Origin: SM23-73-3 sp964580215
GTDB taxonomy: Bacteria; Zixibacteria; MSB-5A5; SM1-73
Direction of reading: 5' to 3'
DNA: 64,000 nt
Assembly (NCBI GenBank): GCA_964580215.1
Contig: CAZOJT010000002.1
Location: 62,001 to 126,000, forward strand
This document shows positions 24,797 through 33,465 of the stretch, one piece after another. The notes beneath the pieces were generated by a model. That model was not told the origin of the DNA and ran no database searches. It was given only the letters and a program-made list of their open reading frames with translations. The stretch's first letter is position 1; every line of letters begins with the position of its first letter. A program made the translations under genes and the position numbers.

Positions 24797-24930
24797 GTTT
24801 ACAGTTACCAGTTACCAGTTGGCAGTTACCAGTTGGCAGTTAACAGTTAGCAGTTAACAGTTGGCAGTTAGCAGTTGACAGAAAACTGACATCTGCAAAC
24901 TGCAAACTGGAGACTGAAGACTGCCAACTG
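24797..24930. repeat. Heptameric CAGTTAC/CAGTTGG repeat tract
   Basis: At least ten tandem, slightly varied 7-8 nt units (CAGTTAC, CAGTTGG, CAGTTAA, CAGTTAG) fill the first 85 bases. The 3' part carries inverted units (CTGCCAACTG), so the transcript could fold back. It lies between tRNA-Leu and tig. Confidence 0.8.
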
Positions 24931-24944
24931 AAAGGAGATAACAC

Positions 24945-26267
24945 TTGACCCAATCAGATAAAGAAGAAAAGAAATTAAACGTGGACGTGCAGCAAGGGAA
25001 GGGATGGAAAAGAATCCTGGAGATTGAAGTGCCCAAAGAAACGGTAGATAAAGAATTTGAAGCCGCATATCAGAAATACAAAAACTTAGCCAAGATTCCT
25101 GGTTTCCGCAAGGGCAAAACACCAATGCATCTGGTGAAGCTTCGCTTCAAAGAGGAAATAGAAAAAGAGGTCTTGGAATCGCTGGTGCCAAAAGCTTATG
25201 AAGATGCAGTAAAGAAAACCGACCTCTCTCCCATCTGTCTGCCGGAAGTAAAGGAGATTCAGTTTAAGGAAGAGACTCCTCTCAAATTTAAAGCTGAAAT
25301 CGAAATCAAACCGGAGGTGGAGGTAAAAGACTATATCGGGCTGGAGGTAGTCAAAAAAGTTAAGCAAATAACAGATAAGGACGTCGAGCAATCTTTAAAC
25401 TATCTGAGAGAAGATTTCGCCGAGCTTCACCCGGTACAAAGGGAGACTAAATTATACGATCACCTGGTCGTGGATCTGACCAAATATCAGGAGGGTAAGG
25501 AGGACAGGCTGAAAAACCATGAGCTTTTCTTAGACCCTCATAACATGATCAAGGAATTTCAGGAAGCTTTACTAAACGCAAAAGCTGGAGATAAGAAGGA
25601 ATTCGAGGTAAACTATCTTCCCTCCTTTCATAACAAGAAGCTGGCGGGAAAAAAGGTGAGATACGAGATCACCATCAAGGAGGTAAAGGAGAAGGTTCTG
25701 CCTGAGATAGATGACAATTTCGCCAAAACCGTGGGGGGATACCAGACCATAACTCAACTAAAGAGTGGGATAAGAGAGGGTTTGGTCAAAAGAGCTCAAA
25801 GGGATGCAGAGGCTGAGGTGAAAAATGAATTGATCAATCAGTTAATAAAGAAAAACGCTTTTGAGGTCCCGGAGACCCTTTTGAACTTCTACATGGATTC
25901 GTTAATACAAGACTTTAAAAGGAAATACCAGAAAGTGGATGAAAAAAAGATTCGAGAGGAGTATCGGGACATCGCCACCGGTCATATAAGATGGGACCTG
26001 CTTTTTCACCAGATCGTCGAAAAAGAAAACGTTCAGGTGACCCAAGAGGAGATGGAAGCCTGGGTTGAAGCTTTTGCCCGGGATCATAAGATGAAAGCCG
26101 AGGAGGCGAAAAAGCTTCTGGAAAATCCTTCCCAGATCAAAAGGATAAAAGAAGATCTTTTGGAGAAGAAAGTCTTAGATTTTCTTCTCAAAAATGCGAA
26201 AATAGAAGAGGAAGCCTTGCTTTCTAAGAAGACTGAAGAAGAAAATTTAAATGACCAAACCAAATGA
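24945..26267 (+). CDS. tig: Trigger factor
   Basis: The 440-residue ribosome-associated chaperone shows the N-terminal ribosome-binding signature GFRKGKTP preceded by YKNLAKIP. A middle domain (about 155-245) stands in place of the FKBP-type prolyl isomerase, and a long helical C-terminal chaperone domain follows. The middle domain lacks the usual isomerase core (no FTGxxDG-like segment), so isomerase activity is doubtful. The start is TTG at 24945 with AAAGGAG at 24931-24937 and no alternative ATG. It is followed closely by clpP, the common tig-clpP order. Confidence 0.93.
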   Translation: MTQSDKEEKKLNVDVQQGKGWKRILEIEVPKETVDKEFEAAYQKYKNLAKIPGFRKGKTPMHLVKLRFKEEIEKEVLESLVPKAYEDAVKKTDLSPICLPEVKEIQFKEETPLKFKAEIEIKPEVEVKDYIGLEVVKKVKQITDKDVEQSLNYLREDFAELHPVQRETKLYDHLVVDLTKYQEGKEDRLKNHELFLDPHNMIKEFQEALLNAKAGDKKEFEVNYLPSFHNKKLAGKKVRYEITIKEVKEKVLPEIDDNFAKTVGGYQTITQLKSGIREGLVKRAQRDAEAEVKNELINQLIKKNAFEVPETLLNFYMDSLIQDFKRKYQKVDEKKIREEYRDIATGHIRWDLLFHQIVEKENVQVTQEEMEAWVEAFARDHKMKAEEAKKLLENPSQIKRIKEDLLEKKVLDFLLKNAKIEEEALLSKKTEEENLNDQTK

Positions 26268-26320
26268 CAGCTAACGGTGTAAAAACCTGTTACTTAGAAC
26301 CAATAGAGAAAGGATCCGAT

Positions 26321-26908
26321 ATGCCTTTAGTTCCCTATGTTATAGAACAGACCGGAAGGGGGGAGAGAGCTTACGACATCTTCTCCCGCCTTCTGAAGGA
26401 TCGTATAATCTTCATCGGCTCACCCATCGATGACGTGGTGGCTAATCTGGTGATAGCCCAACTTCTCTTTCTGGAGGCGGATGATCCGGAGAAAGATATA
26501 AACCTTTACATAAACTCACCCGGCGGGATCGTCCCTTCAGGACTGGCTATTTACGACACCATCCAGTTCGTCAAGGCGGATGTGGCCACCACCTGTGTGG
26601 GGCAGGCGGCCAGCATGGCGGCTCTGCTTCTGTGTGCCGGAGCAAAAGGAAAAAGAGCGGCTCTACCTCACGCCCGGGTGATGATTCACCAGCCATGGGG
26701 AGGAGTGCAGGGACAGGTCTCCGATATTGAAATTCATACTAAAGAGCTTTTGATAGTAAAAAAGAAGGTGAATGAGCTTTTGTCCAAGCATACCGAACAG
26801 CCCTTAGAGAGAATCGAAAAGGACACTGACCGAAACTTCTTTATGTCGGCAGAGGAAGCTAAAGCTTATGGTCTGATAGATGAAGTGTTCGAAAAAAAGC
26901 CAAAATGA
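26321..26908 (+). CDS. clpP: ATP-dependent Clp protease proteolytic subunit with Ser-His-Asn triad
   Basis: The 195-residue subunit contains YINSPGG (oxyanion loop), the nucleophile S98 in GQAASMAA and H123 in MIHQPWGG. The residue aligned with the catalytic Asp (second D of the usual DTDRD) is N172 (DTDRNFFMSA). Asn at this place is known in Listeria ClpP1, a less active partner in mixed rings, so reduced activity is plausible. I chose ATG 26321, preceded by GAGAAAGGA and giving the classical MPLVPYVIEQTGRGERAYDI start; the frame opens further upstream at 26264 inside the end of tig. clpX does not follow. Confidence 0.95.
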   Translation: MPLVPYVIEQTGRGERAYDIFSRLLKDRIIFIGSPIDDVVANLVIAQLLFLEADDPEKDINLYINSPGGIVPSGLAIYDTIQFVKADVATTCVGQAASMAALLLCAGAKGKRAALPHARVMIHQPWGGVQGQVSDIEIHTKELLIVKKKVNELLSKHTEQPLERIEKDTDRNFFMSAEEAKAYGLIDEVFEKKPK

Positions 26909-27292
26909 GGCTCAAAACCGGTTTTTTAAATTATTGGTCTCTGTTTTCTTATCACTTTCCTTTCCAGAGACCACCAAAGATTCTCTTGAAAATGAAAAAT
27001 CTAACCTGACTGACCATTGACTCCCAGTAGAAAAAGCAATGGTAACCGGTCGGAGTGAACCTGTTTGATCGCCCGAATAGAAGTTATTAGCAGGGATGCA
27101 TGATCTGGAGAGTTAAATGCTCTTTCTGGGAAAGATAAACTATCGTCTTTGATGGGGGCGGGAATTCATCTCGCCTCAAGCTATGACTTTTGAAAAACTC
27201 CTTCAGACTCGTGATCAATAAAATCCTTAATCATCCAACCTAACATTCGTATCAGAAAATTGGGTTCTGTCTGGTGCGTGAGATGTTGAGAT
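26909..27292. other. Intergenic region between clpP and engB
   Basis: I see no gene, tRNA or clear terminator in these 384 bases. clpX and lon, which often lie here, are absent. Confidence 0.6.
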
Positions 27293-27892
27293 ATGTCTTT
27301 CAGAATAAAAAACGCCACCTACGTCAAAAGTGTGGTCGATTTGAAGAGTCTTCCCGGAGATCAATTGCCGGAGATAGCCTTTGCCGGTCGCTCTAACGTG
27401 GGAAAATCTTCCGCCATGAATCGATTGGTCAACGTCAAGAACTTGGCTAAAACCAGCTCCACCCCGGGCAAGACAAAACTGATCAATTTTTTCCTGATAA
27501 ATGGAAATCTTTATTTTGTGGATCTGCCCGGTTATGGCTATGCCAAAGCTTCCAAATCGATGCGAAAAAGCTGGGGAAAGCTGGTGGAGGATTATTTAAA
27601 GGAGAGGGAAAATCTAGTTGGGACGGTGCTTTTGATAGATTCAAGGCGCGGACCCTTAGATCCGGATTTACAGCTTACCGAATGGCTTGATTTCTATGGG
27701 AAAAGAAAACTGATCGTTCTGACCAAAACAGATAAGCTCTCCCGATCGTCGCTTTTGGAAGGCGTAAAGAAGACATGTCATGTTCTTGACTTGGATTCAA
27801 ATTCATTAGTCATATTTTCGGCTAAAACCGGAGAAGGGAAAGATAAGATACTTAATTGGATTGACAAGATGACAGAGACCCGTCTGGGATAG
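27293..27892 (+). CDS. engB: Ribosome biogenesis GTPase EngB/YsxC
   Basis: The 199-residue small GTPase has G1 GRSNVGKSS, a G2-region threonine in TPGKT, G3 DLPGYG, G4 TKTDK and G5 SAKTG. The length and the VDLPGYGYA signature are those of EngB (YihA/YsxC), needed for 50S subunit assembly in the cytoplasm. The ribosome site before the ATG is weak (GAGATGTTGAG). Confidence 0.95.
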   Translation: MSFRIKNATYVKSVVDLKSLPGDQLPEIAFAGRSNVGKSSAMNRLVNVKNLAKTSSTPGKTKLINFFLINGNLYFVDLPGYGYAKASKSMRKSWGKLVEDYLKERENLVGTVLLIDSRRGPLDPDLQLTEWLDFYGKRKLIVLTKTDKLSRSSLLEGVKKTCHVLDLDSNSLVIFSAKTGEGKDKILNWIDKMTETRLG

Positions 27893-28275
27893 AAAAATAA
27901 CATAATGTTATTATTGATGATCGCAAAATAGAATGACAATTAGAGCTATACTAATACAGTCAGTCGACCTTGCGAAATCCAATAATTTCCTCTCCCTCGA
28001 TGGGAGAGGATAAAGGAGAGGGTGAAATAGAGTTTGCACCCCTCACCCCGGCCCTCTCCCACAAGGGGAGAGGGAGAAAATTTGTCAATTTGATTTACGA
28101 AATTCAATAATTTTCCCTAAGGAACAGTATATCCATATTGTGGGTATACTTCTCCGCCATGGGCGCCCGCCTGCCATCCGTCGGGCAGGGATCTGTCTGT
28201 GACAGACAATTTAGTGGTATAAACGCAATGCAGACATGAACGGGTTGAGCGAAGCTTCGATAAAGCGGTAATGTT
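27893..28275. other. Intergenic region with CCCTCTCCC repeats
   Basis: At about 27989-28076 two facing copies of the CTCTCCC...GGGAGAGG repeat form an imperfect long hairpin. A GCCCGCCTGCC...GGCAGGG hairpin and a TGTCTGTGACAGACA hairpin follow near 28166-28208. No gene is seen. Confidence 0.6.
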
Positions 28276-28566
28276 ATGATCCCATTTCCAAATGTAATAG
28301 CTGGTATATTAATTGGTATTGCAAATGATATGTGGCTTGCACGATTAACTGTTCCGTTTATATGGGGTATTGTGTTCTGTATTTATACCTCAATTTTTAG
28401 ACGGGATAAACGAGATGTATTCATTGCAAATGCAGAAATGCGTGACAGAAAAGCTAAATGGGGAATGTCTCATACACAAGCATTCTATTTTGTGGAATAT
28501 ATGACAGCGGCTTTTACCTCGCTTGTTTTTTCAATTATATCAGGCTTTATCAAGGGATTATTTTGA
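28276..28566 (+). CDS. Small membrane protein of unknown function
   Basis: The 96-residue product has hydrophobic segments near 5-14, 24-42 and 75-93 and a charged loop in between (FRRDKRDVFIANAEMRDRKAK). The composition and even codon use look like a real gene, but I do not recognise the family. The ribosome site is weak. It stands alone among repeats, upstream of the orphan antitoxin. Confidence 0.6.
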   Translation: MIPFPNVIAGILIGIANDMWLARLTVPFIWGIVFCIYTSIFRRDKRDVFIANAEMRDRKAKWGMSHTQAFYFVEYMTAAFTSLVFSIISGFIKGLF

Positions 28567-28607
28567 AAGAAGGAAGGGTCATGTGTCAGGATTCTCGCTG
28601 CTCCCGG

Positions 28608-28656
28608 GCGGATGTTATCATCCGCCCATTAGACCGCTGGATGATAACATCCAGCG
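28608..28656. repeat. GCGGATGTTATCATCCGC + GCTGGATGATAACATCCAGC double hairpin
   Basis: Two consecutive short palindromes; a related, interrupted copy is near 17113-17199. Confidence 0.7.
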
Positions 28657-28771
28657 GGAGCGGGGAAGGAAATAGATAGGAGGTGTCATGAATAAATTAA
28701 TTGAGAGAATGGTGAGCGACCCGAGCATTTGTGTACTTTTTATTGTTGAAAAATGACGGAGGTGAAAGACA

Positions 28772-28999
28772 ATGACCTTAGAAATTGCCCAACAAATTAT
28801 CAAACAGCTTGATCAGCTGCCATTGGAACTTCAGCGAAAGGTGCTCGAATTCACACAAGCATTGCTCCTTTCGTTACCCAAAGGCGTTCCTGGCAAACAA
28901 CTGCTTCGTTTCGCTGGCATCATAGGACACGATGATATACAGGCAATGAGCCAGGCTATCGAAGAAGGGTGTGAAAAGGTGGACACAAATGAATGGTAA
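28772..28999 (+). CDS. Antitoxin-like protein (DUF2281/VapB-type partner of a PIN toxin)
   Basis: The 75-residue protein resembles small antitoxins that precede PIN-domain toxins: an N-terminal helical part LEIAQQIIKQLDQLPLELQ, the middle LLSLPKGVPGKQLLRFAG, and the C-terminus AIEEGCEKVDTNEW. In this family the last codons overlap the toxin start as ATGAATGG; that overlap is present here at 28989. It would neutralise the toxin and repress its own operon. A strong GGAGGTGA precedes the ATG. The toxin itself is destroyed (next entry), so this is an orphan. Confidence 0.75.
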   Translation: MTLEIAQQIIKQLDQLPLELQRKVLEFTQALLLSLPKGVPGKQLLRFAGIIGHDDIQAMSQAIEEGCEKVDTNEW

Positions 29000-29003
29000 A
29001 TTT
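28989..29003 (+). pseudogene. First five codons of a PIN-type toxin, cut by a dispersed repeat
   Basis: ATGAATGGTAAATTT (MNGKF) overlaps the antitoxin end exactly as an intact toxin would, since toxins of this family begin MNG. The sequence then turns into the repeat GCCCGTCGGGTCCCCTGACCC and the remaining frame has no toxin features. Confidence 0.55.
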
Positions 29004-29329
29004 CCTGTGCCCGTCGGGTCCCCTGACCCGACGGGCTACCCCCTGCCAAATCAAGGCAGGGTGACCGAGAACTCCAATTGTGTCATTCTGAACGGAGCCC
29101 TTCGGCACTTGTCACCCTGAGCGAAGCCTTGCCTAAGGCGGGCGAAGCGAAGGGTCTGGATTGCCTCAGGGTAAACTCCGCGGAGTGAAGAATCTTGGTT
29201 TTATGCGGGTTGGGAAGCGAGATTTTTCCCCATATGGGTCAGAATGACAATTCTCAGTCATCCTGAAGGGATCGGGCAGGCACAGCAAAACAGTAGACAA
29301 TGTACAGTAAATAGCAAAATGGAGGGGAC
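29000..29329. other. Intergenic repeats upstream of purA
   Basis: It contains a GTCGGGTC/GACCCGAC hairpin (about 29015-29035) and TGTCATTCTGA...GAAGAATCT-type repeats up to about 29265. purA has a good GGAGGGG ribosome site; no distinct promoter is identified. Confidence 0.5.
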
Positions 29330-30604
29330 ATGCCTAATCGAGTGGTTGTGGGAATGCAGTGGGGGGATGAGGGAAAAGGAAAAATCGTCGACATCTTGAC
29401 TCAAGAGGCAGACATCGTGGCTCGATATTCCGGGGGAGCAAATGCCGGTCACACCGTGGTCATAGATGATGAGAAATTCATATTACATCTGGTCCCCACT
29501 GGTATTTTGCATAAAAACAAAACCTGTGTGATCGGAAACGGAGTGGTGATCGACTTAGAGCATCTTTTCTCTGAGCTGGAAGAATTAAAGAAAAGAAAAA
29601 TGAAGTTTCAAAAACGACTTCTAATAAGCCAGAATGCCCATCTGGTCATGCCATATCACAAGGTGATAGAAAGACTGGAGGAGGAGGCAAGAGGAAAACA
29701 CAAGATCGGTACCACAGGAAAGGGAATCGGTCCTGCTTACAGAGACAAAATGGCCCGTCAGGGGATCAGAACCATAGATCTACTCGACTCCAAGTTGTTT
29801 AGGCAAAGGGTGGAATGGAATCTGAAAAACAAACAAGGGCTTCTTTCCCTTTTGCCAGAACATGAGTTGATTTCTTTGAGGAATAAGAGTCTGAATATTT
29901 TAAAACTGAAAAGAAAAGTAAAACCCCTTTTGACCGACGTGAGCCTGTTTTTGAATCAGTCCATAAAAAAGGGGAAAAGTGCTCTTTTTGAAGGAGCGCA
30001 AGGGACTCTGCTGGATATCGATTTTGGAACTTATCCCTATTGCACCTCCTGTAATACCACGGTGGGCGGAGCCTGCGCCGGTTTGGGAATAAGTCCTGCC
30101 TTAATCCATGAGGTGATAGGGGTTGTTAAGGCATACACCACCCGGGTGGGCAACGGTCCTTTTCCCACCGAGGAGAAAACCAAGCTGGGAGAAATTCTAA
30201 AAGAAAGCGGCAACGAGTTTGGCGCTACCACCGGCAGACCCCGAAGATGTGGATGGCTGGATCTGGTTCTGCTCAAATATTCATTGAGGATCAACGGGGT
30301 TTCCAAGATCGCTTTAACCAAGCTGGATGTATTAGATGCTTTCGATAAGATCAGAGTTTGTGTGGGATATAGATACAGAGGCAAAACTTTGACCGAATTT
30401 GTCCCGGATTTGCGTATTTTAGAGAATTGTCGGCCGGTCTATAAAGAGTTTCCTGGTTGGCTGAAAAACACCAGAGGTATAACTAACTTTAAGAATTTGC
30501 CGGATAAGGTAAAACGTTACCTGGATTTCATTACCACAAAACTTCACACCCCGATTTTTATGATCTCCACCGGCAATAAAAGAGATCAGACCATCCGGTT
30601 ATAG
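29330..30604 (+). CDS. purA: Adenylosuccinate synthetase
   Basis: The 424-residue enzyme shows VVVGMQWGDEGKGKIVD (GTP P-loop with the catalytic Asp), GGANAGHTV (catalytic His), GTTGKGIGPAY, EGAQGTLLDIDFG, the switch GNGPFPTE, TTGRPRRCGW and a C-terminal STGNKRDQT. It makes adenylosuccinate from IMP, aspartate and GTP, the first committed step to AMP. It is the only purine gene in the window on the plus strand, away from purC, purH and purN. Confidence 0.97.
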   Translation: MPNRVVVGMQWGDEGKGKIVDILTQEADIVARYSGGANAGHTVVIDDEKFILHLVPTGILHKNKTCVIGNGVVIDLEHLFSELEELKKRKMKFQKRLLISQNAHLVMPYHKVIERLEEEARGKHKIGTTGKGIGPAYRDKMARQGIRTIDLLDSKLFRQRVEWNLKNKQGLLSLLPEHELISLRNKSLNILKLKRKVKPLLTDVSLFLNQSIKKGKSALFEGAQGTLLDIDFGTYPYCTSCNTTVGGACAGLGISPALIHEVIGVVKAYTTRVGNGPFPTEEKTKLGEILKESGNEFGATTGRPRRCGWLDLVLLKYSLRINGVSKIALTKLDVLDAFDKIRVCVGYRYRGKTLTEFVPDLRILENCRPVYKEFPGWLKNTRGITNFKNLPDKVKRYLDFITTKLHTPIFMISTGNKRDQTIRL

Positions 30605-30630
30605 ATACTCTCCAGCTATTTTTGACACAG

Positions 30631-30759
30631 AGATCTCTGAAAAAGTACCAGAAGACGGCGGGCTAAGAGCCCGCCCTACGCGGTTGAGTGTTAAACAACA
30701 ATAACTTACTCCCGCGTAGGCAGAGCTCCCAGCCCTGCAAAAGGAGTTTTTCAGAGCTC
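30631..30759. mobile_element. MITE-like element with CTCTGAAAAA ends
   Basis: AGATCTCTGAAAAA and GTTTTTCAGAGCTC face each other at the ends. The interior matches 11793-11914, and both copies lie directly downstream of a gene. Confidence 0.7.
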
Positions 30760-30815
30760 CCACACAGATATGTAAGGGTGGAGCTTTAGCTCCACCCTTA
30801 TGTTTGCATCGTTAT

Positions 30816-30922
30816 GATGCTTCGGGAATAGTCTCAATATCCCGCCAAAGGCGAGGGAATTCCCGAGGCTGACTGGTATCGGCATTTCCTTCAGGATGAA
30901 TCCTAATGCCGATGCATCAAGA
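30816..30922. repeat. GATGCTT...GGGAATAGTCTCAA repeat
   Basis: About 100 bp with facing GGGAAT/ATTCCC arms around a CCCGCCAAAGGCGAG palindrome, then ATCGGCATTTCC; similar to 52022-52112. Confidence 0.65.
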
Positions 30923-31037
30923 GAAAATAGGCGAAGAGTTTTCAAATACTCTCCTCACCTGAATTTTTCTTTAGCCCATTTTTGGGTGGTGACCCTTTAA
31001 TCTTTGATATATATGTAATAAACCCGGCTATTTCTTA

Positions 31038-31076
31038 TGTGAAGCTCGTATGAGTGCATACGCACATTCATACGAA
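31038..31076. repeat. Nested mini-hairpin unit
   Basis: Outer TGTGAAG...CATTCATACGAA (one C-to-T change) with the inner CTCGTATGAGTGCATACGCA at 31045-31064. Confidence 0.85.
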
Positions 31077-31327
31077 TCCTCCACCTTAACTGTCACTCCA
31101 TCAAGAGGGGAAAAATTTATGAAGTCCCCCGCCTTTGGCGGGGTTAGGTTGAAAATCCCGCCAGAGGCGGGGGTGAGGGGTATGTAAACTTATCGAAGAT
31201 GCATACGCATTTCCTGCTTTTGCATTAGATAAAAATGTCGGATACACCCGGATGGGAAACATATCCGACATTTAAAGAGTTCAGCAAATCAGGCGAGCTC
31301 GAATCCTTCACACGTGAAGGAGCACAG

Positions 31328-31627
31328 TTACATCTCCACCACCTCTTCACCGGTGAAGTTGTCCACCTGAGCCAAAAGCTCGGTTAGCTTATCTTTGATG
31401 TTCTGCTTGATGTTGTTAGTCAACTGCTCTGCCTCTTCTGCGCTCTGGCACTTTATGGAAACGTCTATCTCATTCAGCTTGTGGGTCCCCAAGCCATCTG
31501 AGCTGAAATCGACGGTGGGCATGCCGAACTTTTCTATCTTTTCTGTCTCCTCGGGGTTGAAGTCCTGGTTCTCAAAAGAGACAAAATACTCGCCACCCTT
31601 TAACAGTTTTTTTACTTTTAACCGCAT
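31328..31627 (-). CDS. Hypothetical 99-residue protein downstream of radA
   Basis: A clean gene with GGAGG before the ATG, lying 13 bp after radA on the same strand. The product is acidic at the C-terminus (NFTGEEVVEM), with a long helix likely at about 62-90 (SAEEAEQLTNNIKQNIKDKL). I do not recognise a family. Co-transcription with radA is likely. Confidence 0.65.
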   Translation of the reverse strand: MRLKVKKLLKGGEYFVSFENQDFNPEETEKIEKFGMPTVDFSSDGLGTHKLNEIDVSIKCQSAEEAEQLTNNIKQNIKDKLTELLAQVDNFTGEEVVEM

Positions 31628-31640
31628 CGCTAACCTCCAT

Positions 31641-33002
31641 TTAGCTTAACACCAGGTTAAGGGTTTCCTGAATACTTTTTACTCCAATTATCTCAATGTC
31701 AAACTTTTGATTTAGACCTTTCAGATTGCCATGCGGAATAACACATCTTTTGAAGCCAAGTTTTTCCGCCTCTTTGATCCTCCTTTCTATCTGACCTACC
31801 GCCCGAACCTCGCCCCCCAATCCCACTTCACCAATTATCACTGACTCTTTGTTTGCAGGGATCTCTTTCAAGCTGGAAGCTAATGCTACAACCACTCCCA
31901 GATCCAATGCTGGCTCATCAATTCTTACCCCTCCAGCTACGTTGACAAACACGTCAAAAGCGGCCACCGAAAGCCCCTCCCTTTTTTCCAAAATAGCTAA
32001 AAGCAGAGCCAGCCTTTTGTAATCCACGCCGGACGAAACCCTCTGGGGGGTACCGTAACTGGAGGGCGAAACTAAACCCTGAAGCTCAAGCAGAAGTGGT
32101 CTGGTCCCTTCCATACAGCACACCACCACCGAGCCGGAAACGTCCCCAGCTCTTTCTGGTAAGAATAGCACGGAGGGATTTTCCACCTCCAAAAGACCCC
32201 TCTGGTTCATCTGAAATACACCGATCTCATTGGCAGACCCGAAGCGATTCTTCACCGCTCTTAAGATTCGGAAAAGACAACTTTTCTCTCCTTCAAAATA
32301 GAGAACCGTGTCCACCATATGCTCCAGCACTTTGGGTCCGGCAATGGAACCATCCTTGGTTACGTGCCCCACCAAAAAGACCGGACTCCCGCTCTGTTTG
32401 GCAAAGCCGATCAATGCACCAGCGCACTCCCTTATCTGGCTGATGCTTCCCGGAGTGCTTTCCATGTTCTGCGTATATGTGGTTTGAATGGAGTCGATCA
32501 CTGTCATGTAAGGTATATCCTGTCTCAAGACATCTAAAATGAGATCAAGGTTCGTCTCTGTGAGTATCTCGATTCTATTCGGATTTATCTTCAACCTTTC
32601 AGCCCGAAGCTTGATCTGCTTTAAAGACTCCTCCCCTGTAATATATAAAACTTTGTCATATTGCGAAGCAATTTTTTCAGAAATTTGCAGAAGCAGGGTG
32701 GATTTACCTATGCCCGGATCGCCGCCTACCAGAATCACCGATCCTTTGACGATTCCTCCTCCCACCACCCGATCAAACTCCTTTATACCGGTGGTGATCC
32801 TATCCTCATCTGCCACATCTACTTCTCTCAAAGGGGTAGAGGTAGCTTTCTGTGTTGAATGTGTGCCCCTGCGTTTTGTAACCCTCTCTTCCACCATGCT
32901 GTTCCATGCCCCGCAGTCCGGGCATTTCCCTATCCATCTTAAGGACTTGTGACCACAGGATTGGCAGATATAGACTGTTTTGATCTTGCCCTGGTTTAGC
33001 AT
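31641..33002 (-). CDS. radA: DNA repair protein RadA/Sms
   Basis: The 453-residue protein has an N-terminal C4 zinc finger (YICQSCGH ... CPDCGAWN), a RecA-like ATPase with Walker A GGDPGIGKST, the RadA signature KNRFGS, and a C-terminal Lon-protease-like domain (about 340-453, without the Lon serine). RadA promotes branch migration in recombinational repair. The start ATG at 33002 directly abuts a heptameric repeat tract, so its ribosome site is unusual (GGAAATAACT). Confidence 0.95.
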   Translation of the reverse strand: MLNQGKIKTVYICQSCGHKSLRWIGKCPDCGAWNSMVEERVTKRRGTHSTQKATSTPLREVDVADEDRITTGIKEFDRVVGGGIVKGSVILVGGDPGIGKSTLLLQISEKIASQYDKVLYITGEESLKQIKLRAERLKINPNRIEILTETNLDLILDVLRQDIPYMTVIDSIQTTYTQNMESTPGSISQIRECAGALIGFAKQSGSPVFLVGHVTKDGSIAGPKVLEHMVDTVLYFEGEKSCLFRILRAVKNRFGSANEIGVFQMNQRGLLEVENPSVLFLPERAGDVSGSVVVCCMEGTRPLLLELQGLVSPSSYGTPQRVSSGVDYKRLALLLAILEKREGLSVAAFDVFVNVAGGVRIDEPALDLGVVVALASSLKEIPANKESVIIGEVGLGGEVRAVGQIERRIKEAEKLGFKRCVIPHGNLKGLNQKFDIEIIGVKSIQETLNLVLS

Positions 33003-33090
33003 AGTTATTTCCTGTCCGCCGTCGGCCGTCCGCCGACTGCCGCTTACTTCTATTTCTTCCGTCCGCCGTCCGCTGTCGGCGGTCCGCGGT
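33003..33090. repeat. GTCCGCC/GTCGGCC heptameric repeat tract
   Basis: Imperfect tandem GTCCGCC-type units fill most of the spacer between radA and the four-helix-bundle gene; matching units in the other orientation lie on the far side of that gene. Confidence 0.7.
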
Positions 33091-33444
33091 TTACCTCAAC
33101 TTCTTCCGTAAGGCCTGAAGTTTTGCAAACAGCTTTTCGCTACTTTGATAAACTTGGTCGAAGGCCTCTTGGCCAACATATCCTCTTCTTTTTGCCAAAT
33201 GCAAACAAGCAGTGACTTCAATACACGATCTTATTGCCATACCTACAAAACGCCCAAATTCCGGATCGCTTTGGCTGGTGGACCCCTCTGCAATATTCAG
33301 AGAGACTGAGGTCGCGGATCTTATCATTTGCGTTCGCAGATTGTGTTTTTCTTTATCAGGCAGGAGATTGGATATTTCATAAATTTTGTCTACGTATTCT
33401 AAAGACAACTTCCACACTTCCAAATTTTCAAACTTAAAACCCAT
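33091..33444 (-). CDS. Four-helix-bundle (S23/intervening-sequence-type) protein
   Basis: The 117-residue protein has the family pattern: FENLEVWKLSLEYVDKIYE, LRTQMIRSATSVSLNIAEG, RFVGMAIRSCIEVTACLHLA. Members form ring-shaped helical bundles and bind nucleic acid. Some are encoded in 23S rRNA intervening sequences, and the Avd accessory protein of diversity-generating retroelements belongs to the same fold. No reverse transcriptase or rRNA is in the window. The gene is framed on both sides by heptameric repeats and separates radA from mlaF, suggesting it arrived as a unit. Confidence 0.88.
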   Translation of the reverse strand: MGFKFENLEVWKLSLEYVDKIYEISNLLPDKEKHNLRTQMIRSATSVSLNIAEGSTSQSDPEFGRFVGMAIRSCIEVTACLHLAKRRGYVGQEAFDQVYQSSEKLFAKLQALRKKLR

Positions 33445-33465
33445 TTGGTTTTTCCTTTGGGTTTT

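Larger units (their letters stand above)
30605..31327. other. Repeat-rich intergenic region
   Basis: Besides the MITE-like element, the GATGCTT repeat and the nested 39-nt unit, it has CCCGCCTTTGGCGGG (31128-31142) and CCCGCCAGAGGCGGG (31157-31171) palindromes splitting a CCCTCACC...CTAACCC repeat, a degenerate hairpin unit near 31195-31210 and a TCGGATA...TATCCGA hairpin near 31238-31270. I see no gene. Confidence 0.6.

Noticed and set aside
24797..24930. CRISPR array
   Set aside because: The repeat period is 7-8 nt with no spacers; there are no cas genes in the window.
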